Source: JAGLSB01 sp023135955 (GTDB lineage Bacteria; Bacteroidota; Bacteroidia; Bacteroidales; GCA-2748055). Taken from it: a stretch of 22,469 nucleotides of DNA. The stretch covers positions 1 to 22,469 of the forward strand of contig DAOVIO010000051.1 in the NCBI GenBank assembly GCA_030673645.1, in the 5' to 3' direction. Below are positions 15,756-22,469 of the stretch, piece after piece. The first letter of the stretch is position 1. Each line of letters opens with the position of its first letter. Both the position numbers and the translations under genes were made by a program. The notes beneath the pieces were generated by a model. It was given only the letters and a program-made list of their open reading frames with translations, made no database searches and had not been told where the DNA came from.

Positions 15756-17204
15756 ATGGAAAAATTAGCAGACATAGGCCTAATAGGCCTGGCCGTAATG
15801 GGCGAAAATCTTGTTTTGAATATGGAAAGAAATGGTTACACTGTAGCCGTTTATAATCGAACAGTTGATAAAGTTGAAAAATTTGTGAATGGACGAGGAG
15901 CAGGAAAGAAATTCATTGGTGCAAAATCAATGGAAGAATTCGTTGCTTCACTTAGCCGTCCCCGCAAAGTAATGATGCTTGTAAAAGCTGGAAAGCCGGT
16001 CGATGATTTTATCGAGCAATTGCTCCCCTTTCTTGAAGAGAGTGATATTATTATTGATGGGGGAAATTCACATTTCCCTGATTCAATCCGCAGAACAAAG
16101 TATGTAGAATCTAAAGGATTAAAGTTTATTGGAACTGGAGTTTCAGGAGGAGAAGAAGGTGCATTAATGGGACCTTCTATTATGCCGGGTGGTTCAGCTT
16201 CAGCATGGGAACATGTTAAACCAATATTTCAGGATATTTCTGCAAATGTAGACGGAATAGCATGTTGCGACTGGGTAGGAAATGATGGTGCTGGTCACTT
16301 TGTTAAGATGGTTCATAACGGGATCGAATATGGAGATATGCAATTAATTACTGAAGCATACTACATAATGAAGAACCTGCTTGGAATGACAACAGATGAA
16401 ATGCATGATGTATTTAAGGAATGGAATAATAGTGAACTCGATAGTTATCTTATAGAGATTACTCGTGATATTCTTGGTTATAAGGAAGATGGAGAAGCAT
16501 TGGTTGAGAAGATTCTTGATACTGCTGGTCAAAAAGGCACAGGTAAATGGACTGGTATTGCAGCCTTAGATATTGGTGTTCCATTGACATTGATAGGAGA
16601 ATCTGTATTTGCAAGAGTTCTTTCATCACAGAAGGATGAAAGAGTTGAGGCTTCTAAAGTCCTACAGGGTCCAAAACCTGAATTTCAGGGCGATAAGAAA
16701 GTTTTTATTGAGCATATCAAACAAGCTCTTTATGCATCAAAAATAATCTCTTATGCTCAAGGTTATGTATTGATGAGAGAAGCTGCAAAAGAATATGGCT
16801 GGGAGTTAAATTACGGTGAAATAGCTCAAATGTGGAGAGGTGGCTGTATTATTCGTTCAGTATTCCTTGGTAAAATTACAGAAGCATTTAATACAAATCC
16901 CGGACTTAAAAATCTTGTTCTTGATCCTTTCTTTAAGGAAACAATCGATAAAGCAATGGAAGGCTGGAGAAGAGTTGTGGCTACCTCAGCACTGAATGGT
17001 ATTCCTGTTCCTGCTTTTAGTAGCGCATTAGCTTATTATGATGGCTATAGAACAGCTAGTTTACCAGCTAATTTATTACAAGCACAGCGCGATTATTTTG
17101 GTGCTCATACTTATGAAAGAATTGATAAGCCACGTGGTGAATTTTTCCACACAAACTGGACAGGTCGTGGAGGTGATACAGCTTCAAGTACTTATAATGC
17201 GTAG
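15756..17204 (+). CDS. gnd: 6-phosphogluconate dehydrogenase, decarboxylating
   Basis: Gnd converts 6-phosphogluconate to ribulose 5-phosphate, CO2 and NADPH. From ATG 15756 it has 482 residues, the long homodimeric form; a TTG two codons earlier (15750) is less likely. The N-terminal dinucleotide motif GLAVMGENL (11-19) is followed by NRT (34-36), a signature of NADP preference, then DGGNSHFPDS (101-110), GTGVSGGEEGALMGPSIMPG (126-145), and the catalytic GHFVKMVHNGIEYGDMQ with Lys184, His187, Asn188 and Glu191. WRGGCIIRS and the C-terminal HTNWTG complete the family pattern. It closes the plus-strand run after a 36-bp gap from pdxB and is followed by a terminator. With the LarA-like gene, it suggests a link between uronate carbon and the pentose phosphate pathway. 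Confidence 0.97.
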   Translation: MEKLADIGLIGLAVMGENLVLNMERNGYTVAVYNRTVDKVEKFVNGRGAGKKFIGAKSMEEFVASLSRPRKVMMLVKAGKPVDDFIEQLLPFLEESDIIIDGGNSHFPDSIRRTKYVESKGLKFIGTGVSGGEEGALMGPSIMPGGSASAWEHVKPIFQDISANVDGIACCDWVGNDGAGHFVKMVHNGIEYGDMQLITEAYYIMKNLLGMTTDEMHDVFKEWNNSELDSYLIEITRDILGYKEDGEALVEKILDTAGQKGTGKWTGIAALDIGVPLTLIGESVFARVLSSQKDERVEASKVLQGPKPEFQGDKKVFIEHIKQALYASKIISYAQGYVLMREAAKEYGWELNYGEIAQMWRGGCIIRSVFLGKITEAFNTNPGLKNLVLDPFFKETIDKAMEGWRRVVATSALNGIPVPAFSSALAYYDGYRTASLPANLLQAQRDYFGAHTYERIDKPRGEFFHTNWTGRGGDTASSTYNA

Positions 17205-17223
17205 GATTAGTTACTAGCTAAAG

Positions 17224-17258
17224 CAAAAAAACCGGAGCAATTAACTCCGGTTTTTTTT
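17224..17258. terminator. Bidirectional Rho-independent terminator
   Basis: CCGGAG (17232-17237) pairs with CTCCGG (17245-17250) around a 7-base loop. An A run precedes the stem and eight T residues follow, extending the stem and working in both directions. It lies between the convergent gnd gene (stop 17204) and the small gene ending at 17272. Confidence 0.93.
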
Positions 17259-17271
17259 ATCTTATTATTTA

Positions 17272-17574
17272 TTAGCCATTAAATCCACCACGTCTTGTAT
17301 AACTTTCCTGAACATTGATGTAATATGCTTTGTATTTGATGTAATGATTACCCTTTTTAAATTCCCAAAGAACATTCTTGGCTTTATAAATTTTACCAAT
17401 ACAAGCTTCAAAAATTAAAGTGTAATGAATACCTGTAACATGCTCAGCTTCAATAATTGACTTAAATTCTATACTTTTATCTTCAAAGTGACCAATAACA
17501 GGAAGATGGTATTTTTTCTGGTTACGTTTCTTTTCAAGAGTTATTTTCTCTTTTGTACCTGAATGTCCTGACAT
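17272..17574 (-). CDS. Small orphan protein with NUMOD1/IENR1-like DNA-binding segment
   Basis: This 100-residue basic protein is not one I can name. Its middle (about residues 34-76: IEFKSIIEAEHVTGIHYTLI, then a Cys-Ile-Gly-Lys segment and NVLWEFKKG) follows the pattern of the NUMOD1 or IENR1 repeat: a conserved F-x-S-x-x-E-A start, a helix-turn-helix core, and a final aromatic strand with W. That domain normally binds DNA in homing endonucleases. Here there is no GIY-YIG or HNH nuclease, so it may be a stand-alone DNA-binding protein or a cellular adaptation. Lys- and Tyr-rich flanks fit nucleic acid binding. The gene ends 14 bp from the bidirectional terminator and faces gnd. The match is by eye and moderate. 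Confidence 0.6.
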   Translation of the reverse strand: MSGHSGTKEKITLEKKRNQKKYHLPVIGHFEDKSIEFKSIIEAEHVTGIHYTLIFEACIGKIYKAKNVLWEFKKGNHYIKYKAYYINVQESYTRRGGFNG

Positions 17575-17769
17575 AGAAATAATATTTATATTATAGAGCT
17601 AAATTACAAAATTTATCTGATTTTCAAATTAAACGTATAAACAATAAATTTTGTTGCATAATAATTCTATATTTTTAGTAGAACTATTCTAACTTAAAGC
17701 AAGCTTTATCCATAATTTACAAGGTTTTAAATATACATTATACATTATTCTTTAAAACTTCTAAATACT

Positions 17770-18849
17770 TTAAAATCGATAAGCTGCCTTTTCCAAATCT
17801 ATAATTTTATTAAACTTTACCGGAGGCTTTAGATAATCGTAGAGGAAATAATAAATTTCCAGTCTTATTTCTCTTGCTATACGGGTATCCATTCTGTTAA
17901 ATGAATGTCCACCTGGAATTTCTTCATAAATCTTATATTCAAATTTTTTCCCTTCAGCTTTAAGAGATTTAATAAGATGTTCTACCTCAAAAACATTTAC
18001 ATCAGCATCGTTTGTATTAGTATGGATCAATAATGGAGTTTGCAGTTTGTGAGCATTCCAGGCTGGTGATCTTCTTCGATATTCATCAACATTTTCATAA
18101 GCTGATTTTCCAATATGATAATCTGCAGAATATAAATCGCGATAAGACTGATTTTTGTATCCCATTCTAGCAATAAGGTCACTAACAGGTACTCCCGCAT
18201 AAGCAACTTTATAATTTTTAGGATGATCAAAAATATTGTGAAGGCTAATCAATCCACCATGACTCCATCCTATTATTCCTACGCGATTTTTGTCAATAAA
18301 TGAACAATTTTCAAGCATATATGCACGGCTTGCATCTACATCTTCCACCTCAAGGCCTCCATAATCTATTTTTTCATACATAGCTTTCCCATAGCCTGTC
18401 GATCCTCTATATTCAGCCGCAATAACAACATATTCCTGAGCCATTAACTCCCTGATTATATGGGTATAATAAGTTCCAAAGTTAGAATGAACGCCTCCAT
18501 GAGGGAAAACGATTAAAGGATATTTTTTACCTGGATCAATGCTCTTGGGTACAAAAACATAAGCCCAGAATTTCACTGGATTTCCTGCTCCCTGTGCAGT
18601 CGGATTCGGCTCCTGACTCTCCATTAACGGTGGGCCTGTAATATAAACCTTATCAATTTCCGCAACATCGCCAACTTTTTGATACCACATGAGATCATCA
18701 ATATTTTTTTCAATTTTATCCAGGCGATGATTCAGATATTCAAAGTTTTTATTTACGCGTTCCAGAGTGTTCATTATTTCTTCTGTATTCTGAGAATAAC
18801 CAAAAGATAATAAAACTAAACCAGTAGCTAACAATACTATTTTTTTCAT
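17770..18849 (-). CDS. Secreted S9-type alpha/beta-hydrolase (prolyl-oligopeptidase-like)
   Basis: This 359-residue protein has a Sec signal peptide (residues 1-19, ending FGYSQ) and a coiled-coil-like stretch (24-52). The rest is an alpha/beta-hydrolase: FPHGGVHSNFG (115-125) for the oxyanion region, EYRGSTGYGK (146-155), the nucleophile elbow GWSHGG with Ser196, an acid near TNTNDADVN (Asp281 or Asp283) and His315 in GGHSFNR. This is the catalytic domain of S9 peptidases (DAP4/AAP type) without the usual N-terminal beta-propeller, which normally limits access to peptides. It may be a broad esterase or peptidase in the periplasm. Its promoter region contains the octamer array shared with the divergent gene. 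No link to the uronate locus is visible. Confidence 0.85.
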   Translation of the reverse strand: MKKIVLLATGLVLLSFGYSQNTEEIMNTLERVNKNFEYLNHRLDKIEKNIDDLMWYQKVGDVAEIDKVYITGPPLMESQEPNPTAQGAGNPVKFWAYVFVPKSIDPGKKYPLIVFPHGGVHSNFGTYYTHIIRELMAQEYVVIAAEYRGSTGYGKAMYEKIDYGGLEVEDVDASRAYMLENCSFIDKNRVGIIGWSHGGLISLHNIFDHPKNYKVAYAGVPVSDLIARMGYKNQSYRDLYSADYHIGKSAYENVDEYRRRSPAWNAHKLQTPLLIHTNTNDADVNVFEVEHLIKSLKAEGKKFEYKIYEEIPGGHSFNRMDTRIAREIRLEIYYFLYDYLKPPVKFNKIIDLEKAAYRF

Positions 18850-18982
18850 TTTACAATAATTAATTTAAGACAGGAAAAGTAATACTTCTTGTAAATTTAT
18901 ACAAATGATAAAGACTATTGAGGCTCTGCTGCATTGTAATGTTGTTATATATGACATTAGAGATAAAAATACTTTATTTTCG

Positions 18983-19030
18983 TCAACCATTCAACCACTC
19001 AACCACTCAACCACTCAACCACTCAACCAT
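18983..19030. repeat. Octamer tandem repeat TCAACCAC (six units)
   Basis: Six 8-bp units fill 18983-19030: TCAACCAT, four copies of TCAACCAC, and TCAACCAT. The array sits between divergent genes (starts at 18849 and 19115). Its unit is the same octamer as at 8363-8409, in the same orientation, with C to A changes at position 7. It ends 34 bp before the candidate promoter of the plus-strand gene. Confidence 0.95.
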
Positions 19031-19063
19031 TAACTACAAAACATCCACTCTTGAATAACAAAT

Positions 19064-19095
19064 TTTGATGTCATCAAGTAAATTGTCTATTTTCG
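19064..19095 (+). promoter_or_regulatory. Candidate promoter with overlapping dyad, upstream of the secreted EEP-family gene
   Basis: TTTG (19064-19067), 20 bp, then TATTTTCG (19088-19095) fits the Bacteroidota TTTG-N19-21-TAnnTTTG promoter with one mismatch, ending 19 bp before ATG 19115. A 6-bp-arm dyad, TTGATG-T-CATCAA (19065-19077), overlaps the -33 element and could be an operator. Confidence 0.5.
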
Positions 19096-19114
19096 ATAAA
19101 TAAAAAATTATAAT

Positions 19115-19951
19115 ATGAGAAAAATATTTTTTGTCAGTTTTGTATTACTGCTATCTTATAGCTCCTACTCCCAATATAGTACCTTCATGACATATAATAT
19201 TCGTTATGCGAATACTCATGACGGAGTAAATGACTGGGAAAACAGAAAAGAATTTTTGTCAGATCAGTTGAAATTTTATTCGCCAGATATTTTTGGAATC
19301 CAGGAAGGCTTACATAAACAAGTGACATTTCTCGATAATGTTCTGGAAAAATATGATTATACGGGAATAGGAAGAGATGATGGAAAAGAAAAGGGTGAAT
19401 ACAGTGCAATATTTTATAATAGGAATAAAATAAAGATTGTTGAGGGATCAACTTTCTGGCTTTCTGAAACTCCTGAAAAAATTTCGGTAGGATGGGATGC
19501 GGCAATGGAACGAATATGTACTTACGCACTTTTTGAAATTATCGAAAGCAGCCAAAAATTTTATGTATTTAATACTCATTTTGATCATATTGGAAAGAAA
19601 GCAAGGGAAAACAGTGTAGATCTTATATTAGAGAAAGTACAGGAAATTAACAAAAAAAATTATCCGGTAATAGTCATGGGTGATTTAAATCTTATGCCTG
19701 AAACAAGTGCTATAAAAAAGATGAGTGCTCATCTAGACGATTCAAAAATAGTGGCTGAAGAAGTGAGCTTCGGACCATCTGGAACCTCGAATGGATTCAA
19801 ATTTCATGAGCCGGTTACCCGAAGAATTGATTATATCTTTACTGACAAGGAATTCATTTCTGTAAAGAAATATGCAGTTTTGAGTGATTCCAAGAATTGT
19901 CTTTATCCCTCCGATCACCTGCCTGTTTTTATTGAATTAGCGATTAAGTAA
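19115..19951 (+). CDS. Secreted endonuclease/exonuclease/phosphatase (EEP) family protein
   Basis: The protein has 278 residues with a Sec signal peptide (1-19, ending SSYSQ). The EEP (DNase I-like) fold is complete: TYNIRYA with Asn28, GIQEG with Glu64, NTHFDHIG with His155 and Asp157, MGDLNLMPET with Asp190 and Asn192, RIDYIF (237-242), and SDHLPV with Asp267 and His268. Members cleave phosphodiesters or phosphate esters on DNA, RNA, inositol phosphates or sphingolipids using a divalent metal. In Bacteroidota small secreted members like this are common and the substrate is usually unknown; scavenging of phosphate or nucleic acids is one possibility. It precedes the DUF5916 gene by 29 bp and may be co-transcribed. 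Confidence 0.92.
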   Translation: MRKIFFVSFVLLLSYSSYSQYSTFMTYNIRYANTHDGVNDWENRKEFLSDQLKFYSPDIFGIQEGLHKQVTFLDNVLEKYDYTGIGRDDGKEKGEYSAIFYNRNKIKIVEGSTFWLSETPEKISVGWDAAMERICTYALFEIIESSQKFYVFNTHFDHIGKKARENSVDLILEKVQEINKKNYPVIVMGDLNLMPETSAIKKMSAHLDDSKIVAEEVSFGPSGTSNGFKFHEPVTRRIDYIFTDKEFISVKKYAVLSDSKNCLYPSDHLPVFIELAIK

Positions 19952-19980
19952 AATCATTTCATATTGATTGTTTTTTATTT

Positions 19981-22065
19981 ATGAAAATATCTTTTATTGT
20001 TATTTTACAAGCATTTCTTTCCATTTCACTCAGCTCTTTCGGCCAGAAAGAAATATCTATTGAGAAGCATGATTCAGAAATTGTTATTGACGGTCAATTG
20101 AGCGAAAATATTTGGACCGATCTGGTACCAGCTAGTAATTTTATTCAAATAGAACCCTCCAAAGGAAGCGCAGCTACTCAGAAAACTGAAGTATTTTGCT
20201 TTTACGATGATAAGAATCTATATTTTGCTTTTAAGTGTTATCAAAATACTGATGTAGTAGCAAATGTACAGGTAAGAGATAATATAGTAAAAAGTGATGA
20301 TGCGGTATTAATTCTTCTGGATACATATAATGACCATCGTTCTGCTTTTGGGTTTTCTGTTAATCCCATAAACACTCAGCTCGATCTTCGTGCGAATAAT
20401 GATGGGAACAATCTAAATATTAGCTGGGATGCTATATGGAAGTCTGCAACTTCCGTTTCTGAAAATGGATGGGTAGCTGAATTTGCAATTCCTTTTAATA
20501 GCATAAAGTATAAGTCTGATAATGAAACCTGGGGAATAAATTTTTCACGTGTGATTAGAAGTAATGCTGAAACTACATATTGGTCAGGTGTGCTTAGTAA
20601 CGATTTTAGAATATCTCAGGGTGGATTGCTTAATGGAATTAAGCCACCAAAGTTAGACAAGAAAATTACTTTAACACCTTATGCGTCATTAAGGTATGAA
20701 GATAGTGACCTTACAGGAAAATACGACTCTTACCTTCCTCAAGTTGGGGTAGATTTAACTTATATTCCAGTACCTAATCTTACCCTGTCTGGGACTGTTA
20801 ATCCCGATTTTGCATCTGTGGAAGGGGATAAGGAGCAAATAGATTTATCAGGTTGGGAAGAAGGATTTCCTGAAAAACGGTTGTTTTTTCAGGAGGGTAA
20901 TGAGATGTTTGATACCCGTTATCAGCTGTTTTATTCAAGACGGATTGGAGATATAAATTATGGAACTAAACTAACGGGAAAGGCAGGCGATTATTCTTTT
21001 AATGCTATTCATGCAAGCAGTGTTGAAAATACTTCACTAGACATACCGGCAGCATTATTTACAGTTGCAAGTGTAAAAAAAGATATTTTAAAGTCATCCT
21101 CCCTGGGAGCTATCATTGTTGATAAAACCACAGATTCAATCTCAATTCGGTCTTATGGTCTCGACTGGACATTGAATCCTGGACAATACTGGAAAATCAC
21201 AGGGCAAATGATGGGGAGTAGTCCTGGTAATCTTGCTGAAAATTTTGGTGGTTTTATGCGTGTCGCTCATGAATCTAGTAAGCATCATATTCACTTGAGA
21301 TATAGCGATCTGGGTGAGAATCTAAAGCAGAATATCAATCAGACAGGTTTTGTTCGTGATGACGACAGGAGAGAATTGGACTCAGATATTAGTTATAGGT
21401 TTTGGCTCAAAAAAAGTATTTTCAAATTTATAAGTCTGGCAAGCTTAAATAATGCTTATTGGGATCATAACGGAGAATTTAACAGTTCCAGATTCAGACA
21501 AAATATTCGATTGTATTCTCATTCTAAATTTTCATTTGAATTACGATATGATGATGAAAGTAGAAGGGTGCAGTCTGAAAATGTATACTACAGGTTTCAT
21601 AATACTGGTTTTAGTACAGAAATAGGATATAATACTGAAGAATCTAATAAAATCGAGTTTGAATATACTACAGGAATGAATTTCGATAGGAGATATAAAA
21701 TATTTGAAGGAGATTTAGAAATATCTCCAATTACGAAATTGAGTTTGGCTTACAGCTTTGCTGTGTTAGACTTTGAATCAGATCAATCATCTGATTTGAA
21801 TTTGCGGCTTGAAGAGTCTACAATTCTGAATATTTTGTCTCTAAATTATTATTTTACAAACAACTTGTGGTTAAGAGTTCTGGCACAGAATGATAAATAC
21901 AAAGAAAGAATTTACCTATACGGACAATTTGGATGGCGATTTAAACCTCCATTTGGTGCCTTATATATAATTTATGCCGGAGATGATTTTTATAATCATA
22001 GAGAAGACATTTATTATGATAGTAAAACAATTTTTTTGAAATTTACTTACCCTCTGAGTTTTTAG
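19981..22065 (+). CDS. CBM9-like/DUF5916 outer-membrane protein
   Basis: This 694-residue protein has a signal peptide (1-21, ending SSFG) and a CBM9-like beta-sandwich (about 25-195), recognised by IVIDGQLSENIWTDLVPAS, YDDKNLYFAFKC and WVAEFAIPFNSIKYK. The following DUF5916 part (about 225-694) contains NPDFASVEGDKEQIDLSG and FPEKRLFFQEGNEMFD, which are family signatures, and then many alternating hydrophobic/polar, Tyr- and Phe-rich strands. It ends in YPLSF, and a terminal Phe is typical of outer-membrane beta-barrels. The function of the family is not established to my knowledge; a surface sensor, binding protein or porin-like role has been guessed. The order secreted EEP enzyme then barrel could mean a joint role at the cell envelope. 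Confidence 0.9.
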   Translation: MKISFIVILQAFLSISLSSFGQKEISIEKHDSEIVIDGQLSENIWTDLVPASNFIQIEPSKGSAATQKTEVFCFYDDKNLYFAFKCYQNTDVVANVQVRDNIVKSDDAVLILLDTYNDHRSAFGFSVNPINTQLDLRANNDGNNLNISWDAIWKSATSVSENGWVAEFAIPFNSIKYKSDNETWGINFSRVIRSNAETTYWSGVLSNDFRISQGGLLNGIKPPKLDKKITLTPYASLRYEDSDLTGKYDSYLPQVGVDLTYIPVPNLTLSGTVNPDFASVEGDKEQIDLSGWEEGFPEKRLFFQEGNEMFDTRYQLFYSRRIGDINYGTKLTGKAGDYSFNAIHASSVENTSLDIPAALFTVASVKKDILKSSSLGAIIVDKTTDSISIRSYGLDWTLNPGQYWKITGQMMGSSPGNLAENFGGFMRVAHESSKHHIHLRYSDLGENLKQNINQTGFVRDDDRRELDSDISYRFWLKKSIFKFISLASLNNAYWDHNGEFNSSRFRQNIRLYSHSKFSFELRYDDESRRVQSENVYYRFHNTGFSTEIGYNTEESNKIEFEYTTGMNFDRRYKIFEGDLEISPITKLSLAYSFAVLDFESDQSSDLNLRLEESTILNILSLNYYFTNNLWLRVLAQNDKYKERIYLYGQFGWRFKPPFGALYIIYAGDDFYNHREDIYYDSKTIFLKFTYPLSF

Positions 22066-22113
22066 ATCAATCTTGATTTACATTCCTGTTTTTAAATAGA
22101 TTAGTAAAAGATT

Positions 22114-22469
22114 ATGAGAAGAAAAGAAAAGGAAATTCATGAAAAAGCAGTTATTGAGGAGATTTTCAACAAAGGGCAAATTTGCAGGATAGCAATAAAT
22201 GGCAATGAATTTCCATACATTGTTCCGATTAATTATGGATACAAGGATAGTTCCATCTTTTTTCATTCTGCTTGTGAAGGTCAGAAAATAGAAATGCTTA
22301 AAAGTAATCCCAATGTTTGCGTACAGATTGAAACAGATGTAAGTATTGAAGAAACTGAAATCCCATGTAACTGGTCTACAAAGTATAAATCTGTTATTGG
22401 ATTTGGAAAGGCTGTATTTGTTAAGGATTTAGAAGAGAAAAAATTTGCACTGGATATTATTGTCAGACA
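22114..22469 (+). CDS. Pyridoxamine 5'-phosphate oxidase family protein (partial)
   Basis: The frame starts at ATG 22114 and runs open to the right edge, giving about 118 residues. The sequence MRRKEKEIHEKAVIEEIFNK, then GQICRIAINGNEFPYIVPIN, YGYKDSSIFFHSACEGQKIE and SVIGFGKAVFV is the flavin-binding split barrel of the PNPOx-like (NimA-related) group. These proteins are small FMN- or F420-type redox proteins, often of unknown substrate. It is 48 bp after the DUF5916 stop codon on the same strand. True PdxH is longer and has a different N-terminus, so this is not assigned to vitamin B6 synthesis despite pdxB in the window. Confidence 0.88.
   Translation, partial: MRRKEKEIHEKAVIEEIFNKGQICRIAINGNEFPYIVPINYGYKDSSIFFHSACEGQKIEMLKSNPNVCVQIETDVSIEETEIPCNWSTKYKSVIGFGKAVFVKDLEEKKFALDIIVR

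Noticed and set aside
17724..17758. Inverted repeat GTTTTAAA / TTTAAAAC downstream of the S9 hydrolase as a terminator
   Set aside because: The stem is wholly A+T apart from one pair and the 19-base loop is long, so it is too weak to call.
22114..22469. Partial gene as PdxH in vitamin B6 synthesis with pdxB
   Set aside because: The N-terminal sequence fits the NimA-like branch of the PNPOx fold rather than PdxH, and the gene is far from pdxB in another gene group.

Overview
The window is A+T-rich DNA that reads as Bacteroidota. Most genes have no Shine-Dalgarno sequence. Two promoters resemble the TAnnTTTG type used in this phylum. The families present (UxaE, KduI/KduD, DUF4861, DUF5916, a uronate LacI regulator) are ones I know from marine or gut Bacteroidetes such as Marinilabiliales and Flavobacteriia. 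The genus cannot be fixed from the sequence. No mobile element, CRISPR array, rRNA or tRNA was seen.

Layout: (1) 1-1507, minus strand: a membrane-anchored PAS/PAS histidine kinase, cut by the left edge before its ATPase domain. (2) 1631-11079, minus strand: nine tightly packed genes in transcription order uxaE, uxaC, kduI, kduD, a DUF4861 lipoprotein, a KDPG-aldolase-like eda, then a TRAP transporter dctP-dctQ-dctM. (3) 11080-11293: a divergent control region with three dyad-symmetric elements. (4) 11294-17204, plus strand: a LacI-family regulator, an SDR-type fructuronate reductase (uxuB), a LarA-like (DUF2088) protein, pdxB and gnd, ending in a strong bidirectional terminator. (5) 17272-18849, minus strand: a small orphan protein with a NUMOD1-like segment and a secreted S9-type hydrolase. 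(6) 19115-22469, plus strand: a secreted endonuclease/exonuclease/phosphatase-family protein, a CBM9-like/DUF5916 outer-membrane protein, and the start of a flavin-binding PNPOx-family protein.

How it works together: regions 2 to 4 form a hexuronate utilisation locus. The TRAP system would import uronates. UxaC isomerises glucuronate and galacturonate to fructuronate and tagaturonate, UxaE converts tagaturonate to fructuronate, and UxuB reduces fructuronate to mannonate. KduI and KduD take the unsaturated-uronate product DKI to 2-keto-3-deoxygluconate, and Eda splits KDPG. Mannonate dehydratase (UxuA) and KDG kinase (KdgK) are not in the window.

The most interesting point is the LarA-like protein between uxuB and gnd. 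It keeps the lactate-racemase residues, with exact H-x9-K-x15-H spacing. My hypothesis is a nickel-pincer aldonate 2-epimerase (mannonate to gluconate) that would send uronate carbon into the pentose phosphate pathway through Gnd. Other points are two intergenic arrays of the same octamer (TCAACCMC), one of which gives a G-rich stretch in the uronate mRNA.
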